This document shows positions 1-5,416 of a stretch of DNA of 5,416 bases, in pieces. The position numbers were made by a program, and so were the translations under genes. The first letter of the stretch is position 1. Each line of letters starts with the position of its first letter. The stretch is from an uncultured Clostridia bacterium (GTDB lineage Bacteria; Bacillota; Clostridia; TANB77; CAG-508): the NCBI GenBank assembly GCA_934167435.1, contig CAKPKZ010000107.1:1-5416 (forward strand), written 5' to 3'. The notes below the pieces were generated by a model that did not search any database, had not been told where the DNA came from, and was given only the letters and a program-made list of their open reading frames with translations.

Positions 1-110
1 TCATAAGTGTCTTTACATTTTTTTATTTTATTCTATTTTTTATGTTTACTATTTCCCCAGAAAATTTAACTCATATAAATGTTATTGTGTCATTTAAATT
101 TTTATTTACA
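1..110. other. AT-rich flank after the nuclease gene, no gene seen
   Basis: This stretch follows the stop codon of the nuclease gene. I see no open frame with a ribosome binding site on either strand, no tRNA-like fold and no GC-rich hairpin followed by a T-run. The operon therefore has no convincing Rho-independent terminator inside the window. Transcription may continue past position 1 or stop by another mechanism. Confidence 0.5.
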
Positions 111-845
111 TTACTCAGAAAGTTTACTATCTCCTGTTTTATAATCTATTTCTATGCCTGGCTGCACATTATAAACATAAACATTAAAACATATTTCTTT
201 TCCGTTATCTTCTACAGATTTAGCCTCAATCTGAACACCATTTGCAACTAAATTATCACCTTCAAAAACAGGGGTTACTCTATATAAAACATGTTTATCT
301 GGATTAGCTTCTAAATATTTCATAACTTTCAATTCAAAAGGAAGCATTCCTTCTGTATTAAAATACCTTGTACCTGTTATAAGGTTCTTCTCATTGTCGT
401 TTTCTGCAGATAACTTATATGCAATTAAATGGCATCTATTATATAAATATTTTCCATTTACCAAATCTTTACTATATTGTTTTGACTTCCACCCAGATGG
501 TTCAACATTAGAAATGGATTGCCTTTTTTCGTTTTCTTTTGGCATTGTTTCTTTTCCTACTTTTGCAAATGCAACCCCACATCTTCCAAGACTATCTAAA
601 TTGCTATATTCCTCAAATGCTTCTTTTTTTAAATCTTCTTCACTAAAATTAGGAATATTATTGTTTATAATGCAATATGGCTCATTACTGTATTTAGGTA
701 TGTTACCTAAATTATAAGATGCCTCACTAGATTTAATGTTTGCTATATTTTCTCCATTAAAATACATAAACACAGCAATACAAATACCTAATATTAGTGT
801 TATTATTTGTTTTGTATTATAATTAATTTTTCTTTTCTTTTTCAT
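111..845 (-). CDS. DNA/RNA non-specific endonuclease, membrane-anchored or secreted (EndA/DNA-entry nuclease type)
   Basis: This 244-residue protein is predicted to cut DNA or RNA without sequence specificity on the outer side of the membrane. A basic N-terminus (KKKRK) and a hydrophobic segment at about residues 13-29 suggest a signal anchor or signal peptide. The catalytic core is NRCHLI at 136-141, matching the DRGH/NRGH motif of beta-beta-alpha-metal nucleases, with H139 as the likely general base. NLITGTRYFN at 154-163 supplies two Asn nine residues apart, the same spacing as the Asn pair I recall from streptococcal EndA; N163 would bind Mg2+. The tail (VLYRVTPVF at 186-194, then NGVQIEA and CFNVYVYNVQPG) also fits this Firmicute family, and the length is normal. 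The start ATG overlaps the preceding stop (ATGA, 842-845), implying translational coupling. GAAGG lies about 15 bases upstream, which is far for an independent start. Roles in DNA uptake, scavenging or degrading extracellular DNA are all possible. Confidence 0.9.
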   Translation of the reverse strand: MKKKRKINYNTKQIITLILGICIAVFMYFNGENIANIKSSEASYNLGNIPKYSNEPYCIINNNIPNFSEEDLKKEAFEEYSNLDSLGRCGVAFAKVGKETMPKENEKRQSISNVEPSGWKSKQYSKDLVNGKYLYNRCHLIAYKLSAENDNEKNLITGTRYFNTEGMLPFELKVMKYLEANPDKHVLYRVTPVFEGDNLVANGVQIEAKSVEDNGKEICFNVYVYNVQPGIEIDYKTGDSKLSE

Positions 846-1492
846 TTTTTTAAATATTTACCTTCTTTTTTAGTTATTACATCTCCTATTTCAAAGTCTG
901 GATAAATCTCTTTATACAATTCATAATATCCATTTTCTTGTGTGTCTTGCATATATATTTTTCCGTCTTTTATCTGTGTAATAATATAATCTCTTCCTTC
1001 TTCATGTTTTAAGTTAAAATATAAATTTTCTAAAATTTCAAATGCCTCATCATTTTTTACATCTATTTCTCCATTATATATATTACATTTACCGTCACTC
1101 ATAATTATTTTGTTGCCCAACTCCAATTTTAAAAAATCTAATTTATCCATATTGTATATTTTATTATTTATTCCTTTCTCATGCAAATTTTCTAATGTTT
1201 CTTTATTTATTGAAATGTATACGTCAAAATTATATCCATCTTTAATGTCTAAAACTTCTACTTTTTCATTATTTATATCTGTAATAACATATACTTTTCC
1301 TTCTTCTAATTCTTGAATATTATTATTCATTTTATGTTCGTTTCTAATTTCTTCTATTTCTTGTTTAAATTTATTTACATTATTGTTTTCTAAAGTATTT
1401 GATAATTCCTTAATAAAATTTGATACTAACTTTCCAAAATTATTATTTTTTGAATCATCTTTTTCTAGTTTATTAAAATTCCATAAATTCAT
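842..1492 (-). CDS. Hypothetical protein with two related beta-rich repeats (DUF3006-like ending, tentative)
   Basis: I do not recognise this gene as a named family. The frame can be extended to a GTG at 1505-1507, but that GTG lies inside the Shine-Dalgarno sequence AGGAGGTGAT, so I place the start at the ATG of 1490-1492, giving 216 residues. There is no signal peptide or membrane segment, so it is probably cytoplasmic. Residues 1-60 are Lys/Asn/Glu-rich and look helical or disordered. From about 62 there are two copies of one pattern: EEGKVYVITDI at 63-73 and EEGRDYIITQI at 164-174. Each is later followed by a matching block, LELGNKIIMSDGKC (122-135) and FEIGDVITKKEGKY (200-213). The second copy recalls the short DUF3006 domain, but I cannot confirm this. 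The gene starts 27 bases after the PBP stop and ends in an ATGA overlap with the nuclease, so the three are co-transcribed and probably function together. Confidence 0.75.
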   Translation of the reverse strand: MNLWNFNKLEKDDSKNNNFGKLVSNFIKELSNTLENNNVNKFKQEIEEIRNEHKMNNNIQELEEGKVYVITDINNEKVEVLDIKDGYNFDVYISINKETLENLHEKGINNKIYNMDKLDFLKLELGNKIIMSDGKCNIYNGEIDVKNDEAFEILENLYFNLKHEEGRDYIITQIKDGKIYMQDTQENGYYELYKEIYPDFEIGDVITKKEGKYLKK

Positions 1493-1503
1493 TATAGAAC
1501 TTA

Positions 1504-1513
1504 TCACCTCCTG
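1504..1513 (-). promoter_or_regulatory. Extended Shine-Dalgarno of the hypothetical gene
   Basis: The minus strand reads AGGAGGTGAT here, fully complementary to the typical 16S rRNA 3' end. It decides the start: the GTG at 1505-1507 is part of the site itself, while the next in-frame ATG at 1490-1492 lies 14 bases after AGGAGG. That spacing is longer than usual, but no other start codon fits better. Confidence 0.65.
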
Positions 1514-1519
1514 CTTATA

Positions 1520-3013
1520 TTATTTTGTAAATAATGTTTTTATCTTTTTTATTAAATAATGACTACCACCTAAACTATTGTCTTGAACATTTTCAACCAT
1601 ACTTACAATTAACATATCATTTCCAGATTGATTATTAATTGTAAAACAATTGAACCACCCTAATGTTCCACTTTCATTGTCTTGGCTAGATGTTTTTAGT
1701 TCTGCTGTACCTGTCTTTCCAGCTATTGTTAATCCATTAACCCTCATGTCTTTTGCTGTTCCTTCATTATTTTCTACTACTTGAATCATATCATTTTTTA
1801 TAATATTTGCAGCCTCATTACTAAATACATTTTCTTTTAGATATTCTGTTTTGGAATTTTGTTTGTATTCTATATATGGTTTTAACATATTTCCATTATT
1901 GGCAAATGCAGAATATATTGATGCCATGTGTATTGGATTTACTAAAATATCTCCTTGTCCATATCCTGAATCTGCTAATTTAATTTCTGTAGAAATTTTG
2001 TCAGAGTTTGAATATTGTGACTTTTGTAATGTTATAGGAAAGTCTATTTGTTCATTAAATGCTAATTTATTTAATTCATTACAAAATGTTTCATTACCAA
2101 TTTGTAATGCAGCTTGTGCAAAGAAAATATTATCAGAATGTATAATTGCATTTTCTATATTTTTAGCTCCATTATAAGCTGTTAAAGTTGTTACATGGTT
2201 GTTTCCCCAACTAGAATCTTTTTGCCAACTTAGTCCTGAATATGAAAATGTTGTATTTGTATTTAATTTTCCAGATGTAAGTCCAATTGCTGCTGTTATT
2301 GGTTTAAATGTTGAACCTGGACAATAACGCTGAGAAAATCTATTATATAGTGGTTTATTTGAATTATTATTTAATTCATTCCATTTTTCTGTTGTTATTC
2401 CTAAAACAAAATCGTTTGAATTATATGATGGTGTACTTACTGTTGCCAATAATTCACCTGTGTGTGGATTCATTACTACAAAAAGTCCTTTATCATTTTT
2501 TAATTCATTATATAACTGTTTTTGAATAGCGCTATCTATTGTAAGTTTTACATCTTCTCCGTCTTTTTTATCTTGTTTTGCTAATTGCTTTAATTTATTA
2601 GATTGTTCATCTTCTATATAAATTTCTATTCCATCAATTCCTCTTAGTCTATCCTCATAAGCTTTTTCTAGTCCTGCTTTTCCTATAATGCTACTAGAAT
2701 TGTAACCTTTTTGTCCACTCTCCTCTAATTCTTGTGCACTAATTGCTTGTACATATCCAATTAAATGTGCTGCTTCTTCTCCTAAAGGATATACTCTAGC
2801 TTTGGTACTGGTAATTTTTATACCTGATATTTGTAGCAATTTTTCTTTTAAATCTACATTATCTTTTGCAACTTTCTTTATAGGTACAAATGTATCTTCT
2901 TTTACATATGATGCAGATATTTGCTTATTTATATATTCTGTTGAAACACCTGTTAATTCTGAAATTTTACTAATATTTTCATCTTTGTTTTCTCCTAATT
3001 TTCCGAGGCACAA
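1520..3013 (-). pseudogene. C-terminal part of MecA/PBP5-type class B penicillin-binding protein (dimer and transpeptidase domains)
   Basis: This frame carries the catalytic half of a class B PBP, the D,D-transpeptidase that cross-links peptidoglycan outside the membrane. Counting from the TTG at 3013, residues about 4-150 are the PBP dimerisation/linker region (TKARVYPLGEEAAHLIGYV at 70-88). The transpeptidase domain follows with all three active-site motifs: STFK at 234-237 (acylated serine S234), SDN at 293-295 and KTGT at 433-436. The end at 497 is complete. It lacks any membrane segment or export signal, and the TTG has only AGGA directly against it, so it is unlikely to be a separate gene. 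It continues the upstream frame 2979-3557 after a one-base shift near 3005. Joined, the two give about 678 residues, the size of full-length MecA/PBP5-family proteins such as low-affinity PBP2a and PBP5. It is followed 27 bases later by the hypothetical gene. Confidence 0.85.
2979..3013 (-). other. Frameshift junction in the PBP gene (one extra base, CCT-C-GGA)
   Basis: On the minus strand the upstream frame reads ATT GTG CCT CGG AAA ATT AGG and soon stops. Skipping one base, best the C at 3005, gives CCT GGA AAA TTA GGA GAA, that is P-G-K-L-G-E, which flows into the downstream frame. The two frames overlap for only 35 bases. A sequencing or assembly error, a real inactivating mutation, or +1 ribosomal frameshifting at CCU-CGG would all look like this. 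Confidence 0.8.
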
Positions 3014-3557
3014 TTCCTACTGTAGAAATTTCTCCATTCTCCGCAAGTTTTTGTCCATTTCTATCTAATATTTCTCCTCTTTGGGATGATATTGTTGAAA
3101 CTCTTACTTTGTCTGTGTTTCTTAACTCTGGAAAAATCATACTAGATGACCAATTTAACTTATATTCTTTATTTTCTTTAACTAAAGTTGCTACATTGTT
3201 AAATTCTATTATTCCGGCTGAAGTTCCCATATTTTGGGTATATGTTATTTCATTTTTATCACTTTCTTTTTTTAATTGTGATATATCTATTTTTATATTG
3301 TATGCATCTATTCCTTCGTAAATATTTTTATTTCGTTTTATAAAGTCCTCTTGATTTATTTGTTTTTTTGAAAATTCTGTAAGCATATTATACATCTCTT
3401 CATATTTTTTTTCATTTATTAATGCTATATATGTATTTAATGTTTCTTTCATTTGCTTTTCTTCTTTATTATTTAATATAATTATGCTAAATATTGTAAC
3501 TAATACTATCACTATAATTAGTACTGCAATTATTATTATTTTTTTATTTTTATTCAT
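2979..3557 (-). pseudogene. N-terminal part of the same PBP (membrane anchor, MecA_N NTF2-like domain)
   Basis: This is the start of the split class B PBP. Residues 6-28 form one hydrophobic membrane anchor after a basic N-terminus. About 33-145 fit the MecA N-terminal NTF2-like domain typical of the PBP2a/PBP5 family. RGEILDRNG at 160-168 is the conserved opening of the dimerisation domain. In-frame homology appears to end at STVGIVP (178-184); the remaining tail RKIRRKQR then hits TGA at 2979-2981. In the next frame GKLGENKDEN follows directly, restoring an expected sequence. The start ATG at 3555-3557 is preceded by AGGGGGTAG at good spacing. Alone, this product would be an anchored NTF2-like domain without transpeptidase activity. 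The family includes enzymes with low beta-lactam affinity, but resistance cannot be read from the sequence. No other copy of the gene is visible in the window. Confidence 0.85.
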
Positions 3558-3562
3558 TTTAT

Positions 3563-3571
3563 CTACCCCCT
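3563..3571 (-). promoter_or_regulatory. Ribosome binding site of the PBP gene
   Basis: The minus strand reads AGGGGGTAG just ahead of the ATG at 3555-3557, one base different from AGGAGGT, with about 7 bases between the core and the start codon. It supports this start for the operon's first gene. Confidence 0.6.
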
Positions 3572-3576
3572 ATGGC

Positions 3577-3604
3577 ATTATATAATATTTCTGCATTTTT
3601 TCAT
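3577..3604 (-). promoter_or_regulatory. Possible sigma-A promoter of the PBP-hypothetical-nuclease operon
   Basis: On the minus strand a perfect -10 box TATAAT (3577-3582) is preceded, after 16 bases, by ATGAAA (3599-3604), which matches four of six -35 positions. Transcription would start near 3570, almost at the Shine-Dalgarno, giving a very short leader. The region is AT-rich, so chance matches are easy; the location between the hydrolase terminator and the PBP start is the main support. Confidence 0.35.
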
Positions 3605-3637
3605 ATATTTTTTGTAAAAAATTTTATTTTATTTCAC

Positions 3638-3672
3638 CTAAAAAAGAAACCAAAATAACTTTGGTTTCTTTT
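3638..3672 (-). terminator. Rho-independent terminator of the cell-wall hydrolase gene
   Basis: A perfect 13-bp stem (3642-3654 with 3660-3672, core AAGAAACCAAA/TTTGGTTTCTT) encloses a five-base loop. Read on the minus strand, the stem is followed by an unbroken T-run. It begins six bases after the hydrolase stop codon. It isolates the hydrolase from the PBP operon, which must therefore have its own promoter. On the plus strand there is no gene upstream for it to serve. Confidence 0.85.
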
Positions 3673-3678
3673 GAGGTC

Positions 3679-4320
3679 TTATTCTTCTGAATAATCGTAA
3701 CCTTCCCATGATTGATAAAACATATGGTTACCAATCTGAATTTGGTTTACGATATCGAATTTCCCCTCATCATACGTGTATTCCGGTGCATAATGGAAAA
3801 ATGCTCCGTATGTACCAAAATACAGTTCAGTTGGATCTGAACCATTTAAGGCTAGCTGAACAGCTTCTCTTACAGAATCTGTTATGTCTTCTTCTGTTAC
3901 ATATCTCCAGCCTTCTGGTGAGTTCCACTGAGGAAAATCGTCATAATACTGTCCTTCTTGAAGAAGCACTTCTATAACGCTGTCTGGGAAATCTGGTGAT
4001 TCTACCCTATTCAGAACTTCTGCTGCAATGGCAATCTGTCCTGTCAGACCTTCGGTTGTTCCAGCTTCGGCAAACGTTATTGCCTCCAGCCAAAATCTTT
4101 CTTCATCAGTTACCTGCCAAATGGCAATTTTGTTTAAAGATAATTCTTCAGGATAAACTTTAGCCATTTCAATTTTGCTAGCAACTTCTGGCTGTTCTTC
4201 TTCTGCCATAGCACTGGATATTGCTATCCGCACTATTAGCAAAATAGCTATTACTACCATAACCTTTGCCACTAATGCAATTCTCTTCTTCTCGCCCATT
4301 GTCACATGTCGTCTGTCCAT
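3679..4320 (-). CDS. SleB/CwlJ-type cell wall hydrolase (Hydrolase_2), secreted or anchored
   Basis: This 213-residue protein is predicted to cleave the glycan strands of peptidoglycan. A basic N-terminus is followed by a hydrophobic stretch at about 13-34 and a possible signal peptidase site after SSAMA (35-39), so it acts outside the membrane. The Hydrolase_2 domain runs from about 71 to the end: FAEAGTTEGLTGQIAIAAEV then LNRV (83-106) matches the SleB core, with E85 in the place of the catalytic Glu. DFPDSVIEVL (110-119) and IGNHMFY (196-202) are further family landmarks. It has no peptidoglycan-binding domain, so it is the short form. SleB acts in spore germination, but many relatives are vegetative or phage-borne, so no sporulation role can be claimed. 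Its start is secured by AAAGGAGGTCC nine bases from the ATG. Base composition is clearly richer in G+C than the genes on both sides, suggesting a different origin. It is a single-gene unit. Confidence 0.87.
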   Translation of the reverse strand: MDRRHVTMGEKKRIALVAKVMVVIAILLIVRIAISSAMAEEEQPEVASKIEMAKVYPEELSLNKIAIWQVTDEERFWLEAITFAEAGTTEGLTGQIAIAAEVLNRVESPDFPDSVIEVLLQEGQYYDDFPQWNSPEGWRYVTEEDITDSVREAVQLALNGSDPTELYFGTYGAFFHYAPEYTYDEGKFDIVNQIQIGNHMFYQSWEGYDYSEE

Positions 4321-4326
4321 TTTTTT

Positions 4327-4337
4327 GGACCTCCTTT
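4327..4337 (-). promoter_or_regulatory. Strong ribosome binding site of the hydrolase
   Basis: The minus strand reads AAAGGAGGTCC, nine bases from GGAGG to the ATG at 4318-4320. It is a near-optimal Shine-Dalgarno and fixes the start codon. Confidence 0.75.
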
Positions 4338-4353
4338 AAATTATTATACCTAT

Positions 4354-4382
4354 ATTATACCACTTTATGTCTATTTTGTCTA
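4354..4382 (-). promoter_or_regulatory. Sigma-A promoter of the hydrolase gene
   Basis: On the minus strand, TAGACA (4377-4382, five of six) is followed after exactly 17 bases by a perfect TATAAT (4354-4359) with an extended TGG just ahead of it (4360-4362). A second TATAAT (4343-4348) and a second TAGACA (4368-4373) lie downstream with a poorer 19-base spacing. GGTATAAT is thus repeated 11 bases apart. The first pairing is among the best promoter matches in the window. Confidence 0.75.
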
Positions 4383-4404
4383 ATTATTCATAATTTTTTA
4401 TATT
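4376..4404 (+). promoter_or_regulatory. Probable promoter of the M23 peptidase gene
   Basis: On the plus strand, TTGTCT (4376-4381, four of six) is followed after 17 bases by TATATT (4399-4404, five of six). Transcription would start near 4411, ten bases before the ribosome binding site AGAGGTG. Its -35 box occupies almost the same bases as the -35 box of the minus-strand hydrolase promoter. Confidence 0.5.
4382..4395. repeat. Small palindrome between the divergent promoters (possible operator)
   Basis: AATTAT and ATAATT form a perfect 6-bp inverted repeat around a two-base centre. It sits in the spacer of the plus-strand promoter and right at the -35 box of the minus-strand promoter, where a repressor could block both. 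The sequence is entirely AT in its arms, so chance is a serious alternative. Confidence 0.25.
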
Positions 4405-4433
4405 TAATAATATATTTATAAGAGGTGAATCCT

Positions 4434-5416
4434 TTGATTATAAAAAATTTAAAACTAAATAAAAAATTAATATTAATTACTATAATTATTTTTACTTTAA
4501 TTTTATCTTTAATATATTATTCTGCATTTGCAAATAATTTAGGAAATAAAAATGAAAATATTAATAAATCTTTTATTAAATGGGTAGATTTTGGAATTAC
4601 AAGTGAGGCATTAGAAAAAACCGCCAAATTAGACATAAGCTCTCATAATTCTGATTCAAAAATAAAATATAACTGGATTGAATTATTAGCTTATTTAGCT
4701 TGTAAAAATGGCGGCAATTTTAAAAATTTTAAACAATCAGACCTAGACAGTTTAGTAGAAAAATTAAATTCTGGGCAAACAATAAAATCTTTAACTCAAA
4801 ACATGAAATATTATAATTATTATTTTGAAAGTTATAGTGCTGTACTTAGTCAATTTATTGGATATTATTATATCGAAACCCCAAATAGCAATGATTCTAC
4901 ATCAATACAATATAAATACGGAATAAAATCCTTTCTTCCTATAGCCAAGAATTACGGTTTTAGTCATTATGATGATTTCGGCAACTCTCGTTCTTACGGA
5001 TTTAAAAGAACTCATCTTGGCAATGATTTAATGGGAAGCATCGGTACTCCTATTGTGGCTGTTGAATCTGGAACTATAGAAGCTTGTGGTTGGAATCAAT
5101 ATGGCGGATGGCGAATTGGAATTAGAAGTTTTGATAAAAAACGTTATTATTATTATGCACATCTTAGAAAAGACCATCCATATGCTTTAAACCTTCAAGA
5201 AGGTCAAACTGTATTAGCTGGTGACGTAATTGGCTATTTAGGAATGACTGGCTATAGTACCAAAGAAAATGTAAATAATATTAATATTCCACATTTACAT
5301 TTTGGAATGCAACTAATTTTTGATGAACGCCAAAAAGAGGGAGTTAACCAAATATGGATTGACGTATATTCAATTATAAACTTTTTAAAGAAAAATAAAT
5401 CTGAAGTATATAAGGC
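4434..5416 (+). CDS. M23 family metallopeptidase (LytM-type peptidoglycan endopeptidase), 3' end outside window
   Basis: This secreted zinc endopeptidase is predicted to cut peptide cross-links in peptidoglycan. The start is TTG at 4434-4436, with AGAGGTG (4421-4427) six bases ahead; 327 full codons are present and the frame is open at the window edge. Residues 9-33 form a signal peptide or anchor, with a likely cleavage site after YSAFA (29-33). Residues about 50-145 are a helical N-terminal region that I cannot name. The M23 domain spans about 192-320: HLGND at 194-198 gives zinc ligands H194 and D198, YYYYAHL at 238-244 gives catalytic H243, and HLHFG at 287-291 gives H287 and zinc ligand H289. 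GYLGMTGYS at 267-275 is the usual glycine-rich loop. All active-site residues are present, so it should be active. It is transcribed divergently from the hydrolase across a 113-base gap, and is AT-rich like the PBP operon. Confidence 0.9.
   Translation, partial: MIIKNLKLNKKLILITIIIFTLILSLIYYSAFANNLGNKNENINKSFIKWVDFGITSEALEKTAKLDISSHNSDSKIKYNWIELLAYLACKNGGNFKNFKQSDLDSLVEKLNSGQTIKSLTQNMKYYNYYFESYSAVLSQFIGYYYIETPNSNDSTSIQYKYGIKSFLPIAKNYGFSHYDDFGNSRSYGFKRTHLGNDLMGSIGTPIVAVESGTIEACGWNQYGGWRIGIRSFDKKRYYYYAHLRKDHPYALNLQEGQTVLAGDVIGYLGMTGYSTKENVNNINIPHLHFGMQLIFDERQKEGVNQIWIDVYSIINFLKKNKSEVYK

Noticed and set aside
10..110. Weak AAATG/CATTT inverted repeat after the nuclease gene as a terminator
   Set aside because: The stem is only about five AT-rich pairs with a large loop and no following T-run on the minus strand.
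42..251. Plus-strand open frame of 69 residues
   Set aside because: It overlaps the end of the nuclease gene on the other strand, has no ribosome binding site and reads as low-complexity hydrophobic sequence.
394..717. Plus-strand open frame of 107 residues
   Set aside because: It lies wholly opposite the nuclease gene, whose protein has clear catalytic motifs; it is a shadow frame.
1505..1507. GTG as the start codon of the hypothetical protein (221 residues)
   Set aside because: The GTG is part of the Shine-Dalgarno AGGAGGTGAT and has no ribosome binding site of its own; the ATG at 1490-1492 fits better.
1851..2177. Plus-strand open frame of 108 residues, rich in Cys and Ile
   Set aside because: It is antisense to the PBP transpeptidase domain, with no ribosome binding site and no recognisable family.
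3011..3013. TTG as a genuine independent start for the transpeptidase half
   Set aside because: The only purine-rich stretch (AGGA) touches the codon, and the product would lack a membrane anchor and part of the dimer domain. It is better read as the continuation of the frame above it.
3642..3672. The strong hairpin as an attenuator or riboswitch for the PBP operon
   Set aside because: It sits six bases after the hydrolase stop and has a T-run in the minus direction, so it is a normal terminator; the proposed PBP promoter lies downstream of it.
3708..3977. Plus-strand open frame of 89 residues
   Set aside because: It is antisense to the conserved SleB-type hydrolase and shows no initiation signal.
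3558..4433. Hydrolase cassette as a transposon or integrated element
   Set aside because: No transposase, terminal inverted repeats or target-site duplication could be seen; only base composition hints at transfer.

Overview
The window looks like chromosomal DNA from a low-GC Firmicute, most likely a member of the Clostridia. Most of it is strongly AT-rich, its proteins are rich in Lys, Asn and Ile, ribosome binding sites are of the AGGAGG type, and the encoded proteins are Gram-positive envelope enzymes. The standard bacterial code fits, since TGA is used as a stop at 842-844. No RNA gene, insertion sequence or CRISPR array was seen.

Layout, in order of the plus coordinates. (1) 1-110 is AT-rich flank with no gene I can support. 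(2) 111-3557 is a minus-strand operon read from right to left: a MecA/PBP5-type class B penicillin-binding protein (3557 to 1520), an unrecognised 216-residue protein (1492 to 842), and an anchored or secreted DNA/RNA non-specific endonuclease (845 to 111). The PBP is split in two by a one-base frameshift near 3005. The last two genes overlap by the four bases ATGA. (3) 3558-3678 holds the likely operon promoter and the terminator of the next gene. (4) 3679-4320 is a minus-strand SleB/CwlJ-type cell-wall hydrolase whose GC content is visibly higher than that of its neighbours. It has its own strong promoter and terminator. (5) 4321-4433 is a divergent promoter region in which the -35 boxes of the two strands nearly coincide. 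(6) 4434-5416 is a plus-strand M23 (LytM-type) metallopeptidase that starts at TTG and runs off the window end with all its zinc and catalytic histidines present.

Taken together this is an envelope-remodelling neighbourhood. It has one peptidoglycan cross-linking enzyme, one SleB-like hydrolase predicted to cut glycan, one predicted endopeptidase that cuts stem or bridge peptides, and a nuclease acting outside the membrane. The enzyme families are supported by clear motifs. Any joint role (wall growth, DNA uptake, nutrient scavenging, sporulation-related turnover) is inference. The points most worth a second look are the PBP frameshift, the unknown middle gene with its internal duplication, the composition break at the hydrolase, and the overlapping divergent promoters.
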